Positions 24,773 through 37,471 of a stretch of 64,000 nt of DNA are shown one piece after another (within the stretch, counting starts at the first letter, position 1; each line of letters starts with the position of its first letter). This DNA comes from Oscheius tipulae (lineage: Eukaryota; Nematoda; Chromadorea; Rhabditida; Rhabditidae). The notes below the pieces were generated by a model. It worked only from the letters and a program-made list of their open reading frames with translations. It was not told the origin of the DNA and made no database searches. The translations under genes and the position numbers were made by a program. The stretch is taken from the NCBI GenBank assembly GCA_037178975.1, contig JASJZH010000006.1, forward strand, positions 3,100,001 to 3,164,000. Reading direction: 5' to 3'.

Positions 24773-27283
24773 TGAGGTTCTGAAAAAAAAGACAAATGAT
24801 CTAAAGCCCCAGAGGAAGTCTAATGACGACAAGTATCGCCAGTGGTCCCACAAACACACTCTTAATTGTCTTCCGGATGACACAGAAAATTCGACAACAT
24901 CAGTCGGGGAGTGAGAAAACAGCAGAGAACTCTCGGAAGCTGTTCAAGATAGTGTAAGCACTTAAAATTGGGAACATGACGAGAATAGTTAGTTAGTCAT
25001 AGGGCTCAATACAAGTGAGGAGAGAATGAAAGTTTCGGCTACAGCGACATTCGATACTACAAATTAAGGAGGAAAATGTAGACAGGACCTGAGAAGGAAA
25101 GGTCGGATGCGGGGGGCGCAGCACGGAAGAACTCAACAGCCATAAAAGGGAGGGGAGGAGATCTCTTAGGACACATTTTTGCCACTTTCCCAGCGACCCC
25201 GCATCATGAGCCTGAGAATAAGCGGAGAGTGATATAGACAAGGAATTATAGGCAGGCGACGTTTCTCGTGCCCGTAATGGGATTCGCCGGCTCGACTGCT
25301 CTAACAAAGAGAAGGAGTAAGAATTCAGCCATGTGTGTGTGAAAATTAGACATGATTTTCAGGAGGAGAGACACCAGCTCACTCCTAATGATTTGACGAT
25401 CGAATATTCAACGACTGGAATACGTAGCATATACGAAAACCGATCCAAGTGCTGGAGATAGCGGAATAATTAACACAGAAACACTTGAGCAAAAATCGCC
25501 ATAACACATGGAAGAGACACTGATTCATTAATGTAAAGAAATGAAGTGTACTAGACGCACAATTCAAATAACGTCTATTTGCTCAGAGTTTAATTGAGTA
25601 TCACTCACGCTTATTTGAACAAGACCGAGAAGAAAAACGTCTTCAACATGGAAATGCTCTCCGATCGTAGGAGATCTAAAATGAGGACGCCTACATCATA
25701 TAAAGATGCAATAGAAACCTTCAAAAGGCCGCAATAGGAGGATAATCTCACCGAGGACGACATCTTTTGCAAAAATGAAAACTGAGCTACGCACTAATGT
25801 CACACATAACAGGAAGTGTCAAAAATCTGTGATGAGTTCTCATCAATCTTACTGCATTACCCTGCATAATAAATTTCTATTAGCTAAGGCACAAGAAGAG
25901 TAGAGGTAGACCGCTTTAATGACCCTAGATTTTCGTCATCATTAGGCTTGGCCTTTAATCTAGTGTCCGAACATTTCAACCTGATGTAGAACTGGAAATG
26001 ACAGAGCCTGTGAAAGTCGTATGGAAGTGATCGGTGAGCTGCTTGATACTCAAAAATGAAACTCGAGGTTATAAATATCTTCTTCATGTGGTGCAATTGA
26101 GCTGGAAAAATTAGAAATTTGTTCGGGGAAGTCGAGTGATTTTTGAGCACGGATACGCTGGTGAGGGTGATGATTAGAGGAGCATTCTCACGGACTCATA
26201 CATTTCCGACTGCATTCCCACCTTCGGAGCAAATCAATTAGGAGAACCAACACAGTTAGCTTTCCCGAAGGGAAGTTGAAAAGTCATCACAGCGTTCAAC
26301 AAAGATTGTTATGGTCATGACTACAACAAACAAAAAGCGGCCAAGACGACAAAAACTGAAGCACAATTCCGTGTGGATGTGTAACAAGATTATTAGTGTG
26401 GCACGTGGGATTCCTAATGTAGCCAATATTCAGCAGCTTAACCGCTCTTAAAGATGTTCACTGTTGACGGTACCAATCAAATTTTTTTTAGAACTGGAGT
26501 TTCATAAGAATCCTTGGGTTTCAAAATCGAAGAACTTGTCACAAGTGATAGACGATCGTTTCTTCCACAAATATCCCTTCGATGTTATCCATCTCCACGT
26601 CGGCTTCGCTCTCGTTCCGAAAACATAAATTTCCTGTGATGTTCCTTCACTCTTACCCGAACCGGACTAGACGCCAGATCGAGTCGTGTCGTGTCGAACA
26701 AGTATAGTATTAAGGTTTCTTCAATAAGTTGAATCTTCTTCGTTTCATCAAATAGAAGAGCTGACAGGTTCAGCTCAAGATTCAAACTTTACAGAAGTAC
26801 TTTTGCAGCCTGGCCTGTTTTTATCGAAGATATATTTGGCACAAAGGCTAAACAAAGCCTGTAAGGACTTTGCACACCAATCCCTTCCGGGTGTGTCGTT
26901 GCTATCAATTGATGGTATTAGAGGACATATGAGCAAAGTTGAATGGATCATATTCTTGGCTTAGAGTCCAAAAAAATGATCTTGATATTGAACAGCTGGA
27001 TTGTTTACTAGAAAGTGAACTATCCTTCTCCACAGTCGTCCAAAAATCGTCCCATGCGACGCATCAGTTTATTGAGACGATCTCCTGATCAGATGAAAGC
27101 CCATGTATGGGAAAGAAAAGTGAGATGAGGGGAAACGAGCCACCTGAATTGTCTCGCCGCTGTCTACTTCTGACTGTTTGTCTGCAGAAGCCGATTTGTA
27201 GAAAAGTTTATTAGAAATTTGGTGATTGAGTACCCACAATAGAAAAGAGATCACAAGTAGGAGAAAAAGGTAGGCGCAGGAAA
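24773..27283. other. Intergenic, with one orphan membrane-helix frame
   Basis: Mostly featureless. Near the tetraspanin end, minus-strand bases 27260-27125 read CAYLFLLLVISFLLWVLNHQ, a convincing hydrophobic helix, followed by an acidic tail and a GTGGCTC donor. An AATAAA lies near 27075. This could be an alternative 3' exon of the tetraspanin gene or just its 3' UTR. Confidence 0.35.
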
Positions 27284-28480
27284 CTAGTCAAAGAGATGCA
27301 TCTGTTGTTCGTTGTATTTGAGCGAATTTGTGTCGGGCTGGCCTTTCCATGAAGCACATACCAGAAGAGTCACGAATGTAGCGAGAGACTGTATAAAACG
27401 GTACAAAATTTTTGGGAACTTTTACCTGGATGATCAAAAAAGCGAACGCAGCAGTACTGATGAAGTACATGCTATTGTGCATCTCTCGTTCAAGCTCTAC
27501 TGAACAACCCTAAATATGACTATGTTTGATTGTTAAGTATCGTACTTACATTGTAGTTGATGTTGCTGGGATGATCACTCTGTCCACATCCAGGTTTGTA
27601 GTTTCTGCAGCAAGAGTCAGGAACGTATTGCGGCACAGGCTTTCGTCGGCCAGTTAGCTCCACTTCATCTGACTCGGTAGAAGTCTTGTTTTTCGGATAG
27701 TCGAAAAACCCCTTAGATCCACAGCATTTGCTCTGAAACATAATCTTACGTTGTTTTCAGTATACCCACCTCAATTTGTAGTTTGTCGATAGCCCAGCGG
27801 ATGTTTGCGTTATTTTCATATCCATAACGTACGTCATTCTTCAACCTCAGAGCTACATTTTGCGTAGAATGGGCAGTGTAGTTCAAAGCAGTGTAGACCA
27901 ACAGCCCTTCGCACGAAACAAGGAGGAATAGCAGTAGCAAATACTGAAGTGAGAGTATTTATAATATCGTAAGTAACAATTACCACGGTGTTTCCACAAC
28001 GACTTTTAGCAGCAGAACAGGAGCAGAACCCAGCTATGAGACATAGTGAACCACAGAAACACATAAGGTATATGCAGTACATAAACATCTCAGTATGAAG
28101 CAGAGGCACGATGTAGTATTTTATGAGAAACAGATAGCCGCTGAGAGCTAGGAAGAGACCTCCACAGATCTGAAATTACATTTATCGAAAAATGTATAGT
28201 ATAGTGATTAGCAATACGATATTCTTATCTACTTGGTAAAATAACGTTTCACCTCATGTTGCAGCCAAAAAAAAATAATGCTTTTCTAGAATTATCCGAT
28301 TTGTACGACTCCACTGATGGTTTCTTCCGAAAAAAACAGATGAGTTTTGCTTATCAAGCTGTCTTTGAGGTCTGAACTCACAGTTGTCAACAAGGCGAAG
28401 AAGAGCATTAGACACTTGAGGAACACGGAAGAACAACAGCATCTCCTATCATCCTCATTTCTTCTGCGCGAAGGCGCCAT
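27284..28480 (-). CDS. Tetraspanin
   Basis: Six exons, all in phase 0: 28382-28480, 27984-28169, 27770-27943, 27550-27732, 27426-27509 and 27284-27388 (831 bases, 276 residues). The layout is classic: a basic Cys-rich N-terminus (RRCCCSSV), then helices LKCLMLFFALLTT..., MFMYCIYLMCFCGSLCLIAG and YLLLLFLLVSCEGLLVYTAL. The large loop holds CCG at residues 156-158, SCC at 193-195, a further Cys at 202 and GC at 215-216, the diagnostic tetraspanin cysteines. The last helix is YFISTAAFAFLIIQSLATFV, and the tail ends HLFD. Tetraspanins organise membrane microdomains with integrins, receptors and proteases. A possible N-glycosylation site (NYT) lies early in the large loop. The first intron, about 210 bases, is longer than usual here. 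Confidence 0.92.
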
Positions 28481-30070
28481 CTAAACAGAAAAACTTATAG
28501 CAAAAGTATAAGCAAAAACGAGAGTAATACGCTTGTCGCGGCCATCACTCAAAGGTGCGCACTGAAAACAATTTGAAAGGAGTTGGTCAGGTACTCGCGT
28601 TGAATTATTCACAAAGTAAGACGAAAAGACGGGGCCGTAGTCATATGAAGAATGATGTCAACAAGCGGCTTTAAAGAAGTATAATGAGCTGACCCAGACG
28701 ATTTTCGATGAGAAAGAACGAGCCATTTATAGCCTGTTGCGAAGAGGACATTGAAGGTGCGCCCTGTCTAATTGCCCACACCGATCCAAGTTGCAGAAAA
28801 CGTGGATTATGCAACTGTATACAGAAACGGCTCTTGCAAGTGTCGCTTGCAAGATAAGAAGTGTTACTGCAGTTTTCGATGTGGATACTGACCTCGTTTG
28901 AACAATTTGCATATCTTAATATGCACAAATGTATCAAGGGTCACAAGCTAGTTGTCTCGACCTCAGGGAATTATGCATCGGAGCTTATCAAAGTTCATGT
29001 CAGTCATTCTCATTACAAATCATGTCCCTTGCTACGAAGGTGAAGGCGTTCCTAGAAAAAATTGGACAGCTTTGGAACGAAATGCTTCGTCCCTCCTCAG
29101 GAAGCCTCCGCAACGGTCGTTGATTCGGATAAAAACTTTATCTTAATCTTTCAATAAGTTTCCCTTTCCATTGCCTGTCTACGCGCGACGGAAGTGTCCA
29201 GGATCTGACAAACAAGCATTGTTTTCGTTGAAACCCACGTCTTTCAGCGCGCGATCTGGCAAACAATCTGCTGCAGCTTCCAAAAAAGGACATGAGTAAC
29301 TGTGCAGCAGACAGTAGTAAACATGTTTGTTGTGGAACGAGGAAGTAGTACGATTTGCATAGCAAAACAATCTCGGTTATGGTCAAACTAATGAGGTTAA
29401 AATGGAGACTGACCGCCGCGGGGATAGTCGATAAGCAAAATGCCGGATATATGTATATCAATGACTCTGACCTTGGGTGCGAAAAGGAGACAGGGACCCG
29501 TATGGACAACAATACCGATCTACTCGATCAAGTGCCAGCACGACTGAAGGACCCCAATTCTGACAAGAGGGTGAACAAGCGCAACACAAAGGCTTTATGA
29601 TGGATGACAGATGGAAAGACGGTAATTCTGTTAGTTATTAATGAAGCGCGAGGCTCTTCGCATCTCGTAGGCACTTCGTTATAAACCTCTAGCAGTTGAA
29701 GACGCAGAAAGACGCAAAAAATTCTGGACTAAAGAGAGCGCCCGTGGTTGCGGAAATGGTCAACCACGTGAGCAAGCGATGACTGAGCGTCGCTTTCCGG
29801 AAGACGTTCATTTGAATTGGAAAACTATTGCCGTTCGTAGTGGGAACAAGAAGGAGACTATAGTAATAAAACAAAGTCAGAAAGAGTGAACATGGGCTAA
29901 CCAATTGGCCAGTCATTACGAGCAAAGGGACTCCTGAATAGAAGCCGAGATTGTGCGTAGACTCTAGGGTTCTAATTGAAGCCATCAAGGCTTGCTTATA
30001 GGCATCGTTAGTAGAGTTCAATAGGCCGTCATCGTAGCCTAGACTGAGTGTTGCTATTTCTTGTTAACAC
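28481..30070. other. Intergenic; no supportable gene
   Basis: Short open frames only. Nothing has a domain. The 3' part precedes the retrotransposon remnant and may itself be decayed element sequence, but I cannot show that. Confidence 0.35.
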
Positions 30071-30469
30071 TTGGTGAACACTCTCCCAGATAAGCCAAAG
30101 AACCTGGCAACTGTGCAACGACGTCAGGAAAGAGCTATGCTCGGAGTCACTCTACTCAACCAAATCAGGAATGAGGATGTGAGAAGAGGAGCCGGGCTTC
30201 CTAAAGTTCTTGATCTGGCGTGGAGGCGTAAGCTGAAAGAGGCGAGGAGACTGGCTGAGTTGGATGGTGTAAGATGGTCTGAGGCGACGACAGAATGAGT
30301 TCCTCTGAATCAACACAGGCTCTTGGACAGACCCCGTCAACTAAGGAAGGATGGCTTGAGAAGAGCCTCTGAGAGTATCGGAAGATTCCCGACGGTTTGG
30401 ATGAGGCAAGCCAGAGAGGAACGCGAAGAATGGGTTAGGATCATGGAAGCGGCAAGGTATCGCGACTAG
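30071..30469 (+). mobile_element. Decayed tail of a non-LTR retrotransposon
   Basis: The frame reads TVQRRQERAMLGVTLLNQIR, then NEDVRRGAGLPKVLDLAWRR, then KEARRLAELDGVRWSEATTE. This is followed by an in-frame TGA and, still in the same frame, RPRQLRKDGLRRASESIGRF, then WMRQAREEREEWVRIMEAAR. The order of Q.R.ERRMLG, IRNEDIR, LKRRW..H..R, RGRPP.RW and W...A.DR..W..LEEA is the familiar C-terminal end of reverse-transcriptase proteins of RTE/CR1-like elements. Only this tail is recognisable. No reverse transcriptase core is seen upstream, so it is a 5'-truncated, broken copy. Confidence 0.7.
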
Positions 30470-31867
30470 GAAGCTCCTTTGATACCGACGTAAGAAATTT
30501 TAAATTTTAACTTGGGGAAGTGGAAATACTATAGATTAAGCGTCTCAACCTTTTAGCTGCTGGCACTGCAAACGACCCAATTTTGCAAAAGAATATTAAC
30601 TCAATATGTTGCCAGATTCCTTCCCTTCAGGTTGTTAAAATAATCCAGTCACTGCAACGGCTATAATCACTCCGTTTGTTCAGAAGCAGATCACAAGATT
30701 GTCATTCTATAAATTGCCGACATGGCTAGTTCACTGGCAGATGTCTGATACCTCAAGACTGTCTGGTCACTGAACAAGTTTTCCGAATGTAAATATTTTG
30801 TAGATCATAGTATGGAATTATCGAGTAAATAGGAAGATTATTCGTGGCGATAAAATGGAAATGAGAAGGTGCAAAGCTCTTCTTTTGAAGAATAACCGTG
30901 TGCATGTGTGCACAGGGACAGGTGCGTGTTGCGAACGAATTTTTTTGTTCACACCTTGCCCCATATACCTTGACAAATCACCAACCTTCTATTTATTTCC
31001 CGTTTTTCCTGTCATCCTAAGCTGTGATGGACGACGCATGCCATACTCATAGGAATGTTTGCAGAGAAGAATGAGATCGGAGAAAGAGAGGAGTGTCGAA
31101 CACATTCGGTGAACAAACAGCCTAAAAGCTTGTTTAGATTCAATTTCATTTGTAGATTGAGAACAATCGATCATTACGTTACGGTGTTTATTTCAGACCA
31201 AGTTGTGCCTTCTGTACTTTCAGAGCAGTCTACTTAGGCGAATTTACTCGCATTTTGGGGCAGATCGCTGTGCTCCACATGGTCTGATGACGTATTTTCT
31301 CTTGTGTGAAAGAAAACCTGTCGACTCGACAGTCACCTGTGCCTTCTTTTCGATCGTTTTGTCTGGCCATAATATATATCCTTGATCGCTCTTCACTTCC
31401 CTCACAATTCCGTTGGCAGTTTATTTTCCACTACTTTACAGTACTTTGTGTTTTGTGAGAGGGGAGATGTTGTTTACATATCCAACCACATCTAGCATTA
31501 TCTCAAACGAACCGCTCCCCCCTTGGGAGTACTGCAGTCTTTCCAATCGTTTATCGTATCGGCTTTCACGCGCAAACGCCCCCAACGCGCTTCTCCCCAT
31601 CTCAGGAAATATAGCTGGGTGCGTCTTTGGTCGGTTCCACACGTCAAGTATTGACTGGCAATTCTTGTTCGCCAAGCATTCAGGCAACAGTGCTAGGAAC
31701 TGGACGTGTTACCCATTTTTAACGTGTCGGTTTCTCCCCGTTGTGAGCAGTTGTTTTGTCACGCTACTCCCCCAATCGATTTTCTTCCAGATAAGCCTTG
31801 TCTCTTTTCGTCGTTCTGCTTTTTAGCCTACGATTTGACCAATTTGTTTTCAGCCAACAGTACAAAA
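30470..31867. other. Intergenic; upstream region of the next gene
   Basis: No coding signal. The last few hundred bases are pyrimidine-rich on the plus strand, like the introns of the gene that begins at 31868, and probably include its promoter and 5' leader. Confidence 0.35.
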
Positions 31868-34800
31868 ATGGAACAGAGCCGTCTAGGTTTGCATGATATG
31901 CTGCACCAGGAACATCAGTCTCTCCACGATCAACATTTTAACAGCTCTGCCAATCTTCGAGCCCCGAAGGTATTTAAATATAATTATTAGCCCACAGCTT
32001 GTTAGTAGTATGTTTTTTCATAGGATAGTCGTAGAAAACGCCTTTTTAGTCGTTGCTTTATCAGTGTTGAAGGTACGTGAGCAGTTTTCATCTAATGTGT
32101 CAGTAACTAGTAAACTCTGCTCTTGACTGTATCCTTATTCACCCTATTTTCACATTTTTGCGAGATATCCCTATGTGTTAAGGTTTTTCTATTTAAGGAA
32201 TGTAATATTTGTGGTGAATGATGGTATTTTACCAATATGAGTGATTAATTCCCCATTAACCACGAGCAACAAGTTATTCACTAAAGAGAGACATTTAAAC
32301 GCAGCTTTTTGAAAGACAATAAGTGAAAATGTTCGCTCTTCCACGAGACATATTTCAGATCTCGCTGAGATCCATGAGCAAGAGTGACCCTCACTTGAAC
32401 ATTCCGCATCTGATGATGAGCCAGGACGAAGGTGAGTTACGTTGATTTAGTAATAGAAAGCGAAAGTGTAATCTTCGCTTTCAAAGATGTTTACAAACAC
32501 GCGAAAGACCAGAAAACAGCCGTCAGGTGACACCTAATTAGGCTCATAGCATAGTGTTGGCTTTTGGTTTTGCACCACAGTGGGACGATTTTTGATAATT
32601 AGGATACCTGAGATCATACCAAAAACCAAATCCTGGCTATATAAGATGGCGTTCTCAGGGCGATGAGTCATTCTGTTTGTGCATATACCCGCAACTCTGC
32701 CTCTTTCTCTGCATGTTTTCACCTTCCTGCAAGAAGATTTCGTAATTTTTAGAACTGTTGTAAATATTATGGAGCAGTCCGGATATCCCGCCCCCAAAGA
32801 AGGCTTCCTAGTTGTGAAAATTATACGAAGTCTGCTTCCAGACCATCCGTCTCTGAACAAGATCGTCTCTGGTCTTTTCCACGCCGACACTGTTCTCAGC
32901 GCAGCCCCTCATTTACACGTAAGCTTTTTCGTTCAACATTTGTGGTAAACAACAACCGGAAAAACAAACCACGCGAGTCCGCAGAGATCGGACTTGCTAT
33001 TTGTTTATGATGTGGGCATCGATTAGACCCAGCTGAGGAAAGACACATTTCATTTCGAATTGGTTGAATCCCCCCACGTGGTCAGCCCACACACTATTTA
33101 TTTTTACGCTCTTAATTTGTCTTCTTTTAGAGTGCACCAATGTCTGCCGGTCACTCGAACAATGCTCTCAAACCGTGTGAAAGGTTAGTTCAAGTTTAAA
33201 ATTTGCATGCGGTCGTGAAGCCAATAGATCAAAGAAAAATGAGCCCATTGATCCGGAAACCCGTTGGTGTTGTGCTCCTGGGGAACCTACCATTAGGATT
33301 TATTCCAAGATAACACTCCCGCTGTTACTTTTGGCAACTCGTTGAGCAGACTCGCTCAGTTTGTAGTATCTTTCAATTTTTGATTAGCTTGTGCTGAGGG
33401 TCAAAAAGAAAAACTTCCTCCTGCTTATGACTGGCATTCAGCCTGATAATGGTCTATTAATAGATAGTACTTGAGAGATCGCGGTTCTTGGTCCCGGATA
33501 CCTTGTGTTTCGTGCACTGGTTTTGCTACCGTGACAAACGAAAGGTTTTACCATGGCTGAGGTAAAGATTTCATCATCCACCGTCAGCTGACGGTGACAG
33601 TAGAGGGTTCCCCGATTTTCATCCGCGTGGCCCGATAAATATTGCACGAGTACAGACGCCTGGTAGTCTACGCGTGTCGAACTTTCCTCATCTTTTGATT
33701 TCGAATAACAGTTTGTGATTCATCATTTCGTTTCATCGACTTTCATGTTGCAAGGAATAGCGTTTGCAGCTTTGTTTTGCAGTTCGCTATCTCCCGTATT
33801 CGGATCTTCAGCGAGCTATAAAGATACAAAACCGAAGTTGTTGGCGAAAACATCATGCTTCCTTGAAATGACCGATAAGATAAACATGTTGCGAGCTTTT
33901 TTCCTCGATGGCGCTCTGGTCTTTCATTTCCTTCAAACCTGCAGTACTCTTTTGTTCACCACGTGTGCCTGTAATCTATAAACAAAAACTAAGACATTTG
34001 GACCCTCTTTGTTTCATCTGTTGACGGCGTTTCCGTTCAGAATCGTCGGACTGATAGCATTCCTCTGAGGCATGTTTCATAAACACGCAGCCGACCCGAG
34101 TGAGTACGGACCTGTTCACAAAAGTGTTCCTTGGGTCTCTGACGTCAGCGCTCAATGATTTCCCCCTGCTATACATTGTCTTATGGCCCCCTTCCGATCA
34201 TTCCAAACACGGTGGTCACATCGAGCTCTCGCGCGCCCCCGCATTTTGCCCAACTGTTTGTTATGTTCGAGTACTGTTCCTTTCCGGAAGCGTGTTACGT
34301 CGTTGAAAAAGATTTTCTGACAAAAGTTATTACACCTCGACCCCACGTGGGCTAGGTACGCCACGTGGCTCGCAAAATGCACGCAGACAGGAAAGAGGGT
34401 TATCAGTTTTTCTATGAGCTTCCGCCACGATTTGAGTTCGTCACATGGTGTCCTTCGCGTCATCGCATTTCGACTGTACCCAACAGTCATCAAGCATACA
34501 CCAGGGTACAATTCGCGAACATATATAGCCATTGTACTCCTTCGCTGCGATCTGACTATACTTGTTTACGGGACCCATCACGCCGGGCCGTGATAGGGCC
34601 ACGACATGAAACGGCTTCACAACTTTACTTCCTTTCTCCTGAGTCCGAACTCTTTCAAATACTCAGCCGTTCCATGTCGGAACCATTTATTTGTATTCCG
34701 CGCGGGACCTGTCCCCCGCGCTCTATCCTTTGCTAGTCGCGTCTCACATTGCTCTCTCCTTTTCACACTTTCCCCCCATTGGTTTTTCATTTTCGAACAC

Positions 34801-36713
34801 AATTATTCATTCTTGGAAAGGATATTGTGGTTAATGTTTGGTCACGCGTAGTCAATGTTGATGTTGCTGAAGTCACATGAAAACAACAAAGGGTATTTCG
34901 CAATCGAGTATAAAGCTGTCCAATCTTCCTCGACTAAGTTCCTGGTCTCGTCATTTCCTCCTCTTCTGGAGTTTTCGCAATTTAGCCGCGGGTGCGTCCG
35001 CGGTGCAGAAACGTCTGCGATTCGACCCCTGCCTCTGCTGACGTAACGAGAGACGATCGATAGCTAGCGCGCGCTTTTTTCACTGACTCACAAGCTCGCC
35101 CAACATCTGCAGCATTCCTATTTTCTCGCGTCATTCTTCCCCAAATGCAATCCTCCACCCACATGTTCCTGTAACACTTGCGCGCACCTGTGCAGGCCAG
35201 TTATTTAATGGCATTGCTTCTTGATCGGAACCAAGCCTCCACCTATATGGCGGGTCAGTTGGTGCCTGGCCTCGTGTCCCTTTCGGCGTGAGCACCCGGT
35301 TTCGAAATGTATCTAGCGTCATATTCTGTCTTCGTAGTAAATGTTATTGCTGCGAGATATCTGGAAAATATTTACGAGCACAACAACACACTTTTGTTTA
35401 CGTTTCTGTTAGTTTCCACGGGATGCGCAATCCTTTTACTCGTTCTTCTTCTCCTTATCTATTTCGTTGTCTTTTCTTTTGGAGATTGCACCCTAATCAA
35501 GTACATTTGTCAGCTCTGCCACACTTCTGAGAGAGCCCTCGGACAATACGCCGTCGCTTCGCAAGTCTTCATCTGCTGTCAGCTGGACCTTTGCTGACAA
35601 GGGCCAAGTGAGTTCCTTATTTTGTTGTTTTCGTCGTATAGCTCCAATCTTGTCGTTATCGCCGTTCCTGCTATCCATCTAACAGAAAGTCTAAATAAGT
35701 GTCAGCTGCTGCCTCCCAGAGCACATTCGCGCTCCTTAGCACTCGCTGTGTGCTTGCTCTCATTCCGTGTCGTTTGTCAGGTAACCTGTATTCTGACGTA
35801 ACTGACTCTCAAACCTTGTTCGATCACGCGATCTCAGTGCGGGGTTTCCCAGCACGCGGTGACAATATCGTCGTGTCAAGGAAACGCTTTATAACCAGCT
35901 GTGGTGCATTTTTCTCTTGGTTCTTATCACGCCTCTTTCTCTCTTTGCGGACTGACGGGCGGGAAAATGGTAGTGGTGGTGGTGGAGCCATTTTCTCGTC
36001 CTCCGGGATACCCCTTTTTGTAACAGCTGACCTTCCACCCCCAAGCCTTCGGCCTTTTTCTCTCAGTCGCCTCCAGCAACTACTGTCAAGCCGCTTTTTG
36101 CAGGAACTCTTCCCCTGGTCTCCTTCGGATAACTCGGTCAAGTCGAGCACAACGGCTTTCCTTCCCGGATTGGCTCTTAATCAAGTCAGCGAGCACCACC
36201 ACCACACTCAGGTGAGTAATATTAAAGACGTTTAATCCCTCATATGACAGCTTTGCTTTCGCATACTAAAATCCGTACAAATCGAATTCAAGCAGCCATC
36301 AGCGCTTTTTTTCTTGCCTGCGCTTTTCTCACGTGGTTTTTTCTCATAAAAAAGACAGCTAGCTCTAGCATTCTTCCAACTTCCATTTTTGCAGGGTGGT
36401 CTTGTTATGAGCAGCACTACTACCGACTCGAAGATGTCCGTTCTGGTTCCTGCTGCACCGAATCATGCTGCTTTCTCTCCGTCTTTGGCCTCGGCCGCTT
36501 CATCTTCAATGAGTGTTCCTGCTATCAATCCGTTGGAGCCTCAGGTCGCTTCTCATGATAGGAAGGTACCTAGTTCCGTGTTTCTGTTTTCAAATTTGTG
36601 TCTTTCAGAACTATGGAATGTTTGGCAACATGTTCCGCCAAGGATTCTTCTCTCGTCCGGTTGTTCGCTCCGACGAGGAAAATTATCGCTATATCATGGC
36701 TCTCGATCGTTGA
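31868..36713 (+). CDS. Unrecognised protein with a conserved-looking C-terminal tail
   Basis: Seven exons fit in phase: 31868-31969, 32359-32431, 32734-32918, 33131-33183, 36067-36211, 36395-36565 and 36609-36713 (834 bases, 277 residues). It starts MEQSRLGLHDMLHQEHQSLH. A Ser/Lys segment (ISLRSMSKSDPHLNIPHLMM) and a helical region (EDFVIFRTVVNIMEQSGYP, then KEGFLVVKIIRSLLPDHPSL) follow. Next come a Leu-rich stretch (SRLQQLLSSRFLQELFPW), a His run, and a Ser/Ala/Pro-rich region. The compact tail is RQGFFSRPVVRSDEENYRYI followed by MALDR. There is no signal peptide or membrane helix, so it is probably cytoplasmic or nuclear. The low-complexity middle and ordered ends suggest a regulatory or RNA-related adaptor, but that is a guess. 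The 2.9 kb fourth intron is by far the longest in the window. Confidence 0.75.
34343..34368. promoter_or_regulatory. Pair of palindromic CCACGTGG E-box sites in a long intron
   Basis: Two perfect CCACGTGG octamers lie at 34343-34350 and 34361-34368, with centres 18 bases apart. A third copy is at 33074-33081, and related CACGTG cores are near 33959-33966 and 36329-36336. CACGTG is the classic binding site of bHLH factors such as MYC/MAX, USF and TFEB/HLH-30. The function here is inferred from motif and clustering only. Confidence 0.45.
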
Positions 36714-36966
36714 ATCTCCTGTTTCTTCATCTATATGAGACCTTCTATGGTGTACATTAGAGTCCGCAACCCTCCTATCTCCCTTTTAATATTAAGCGGT
36801 CTGGTGTTTTCCTTTCTTTCCTCTGTTTTTAGCACTATCCACTTTAGTTGTGTTTACGGGTAGGGTCCTTCATATGGGGGCTCGAAACTACGCTGTCTTC
36901 TCGCCCAACTCCTACTATCTTGCTAACCATATTATATACTCAATTTCTGGTTTTATAAAATGTTCA

Positions 36967-37471
36967 ATGATCTTCGGAATGTTACGAATTGGACCGGAAG
37001 ACAGCGTAAAGTCGGGTAGTAACAGAGTATGTGTTAGAGTTAGTACTTTCCTACTCTTATTCAAAATAAAACTTCTCCCAATTTGCAGAATTTTGTTTTG
37101 CAGACGGACGACGGTATCAGTCAGTGGTCATTCTCCTTTGTTCCAGCGGAAGGTCATCGTCCAAAGCAGTAACTCCGATTTTCTGCCGGTTGCCCGTCTC
37201 ACATTTCATCAGGTTGACTCTCATTGAAGATCGATCAATCTGTGATACCAATGCAGAAAAGAAGCAACTAGGTGGAATGCGGATACCACTTGTTCTCGCG
37301 AATAAAACTGAGAGATTAGTGACCGGTGGCAGTGATTCGCCCAGAGAACAGAGAAAAAGTGTTATCCAGGTCGAGCTCAAAGCTCGTTTCCTGTTGGAAA
37401 CAACAGTTCAGAAAGCAAGAAAAGATTACTGTGTAACAACCGGTTTTGATGTTATACACCTCACACGATGA
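36967..37471 (+). CDS. Possible small multi-exon gene, structure unresolved
   Basis: Downstream of the 31868-36713 gene, several spliced readings stay open. One is MIFGMLRIGPEDSVKSGSNR joined at 37087 to NFVLQTDDGISQWSFSFVPA and ending GHRPKQ. Another frame across 37230-37471 reads IPLVLANKTERLVTGGSDSP, then QVELKARFLLETTVQKARKD. The two cannot both be used in one simple transcript. It could be a short gene, an alternative 3' end of the upstream gene, or chance. Confidence 0.25.

Noticed and set aside
34365-34736. Plus-strand 123-codon frame inside the long intron
   Set aside because: Open by chance in pyrimidine-rich DNA. No start context, domain or consistent splicing.
35699-36235. 178-codon plus-strand frame ending in the His run
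   Set aside because: Only its last part (from 36067) is a real exon. The rest is intron sequence read through.
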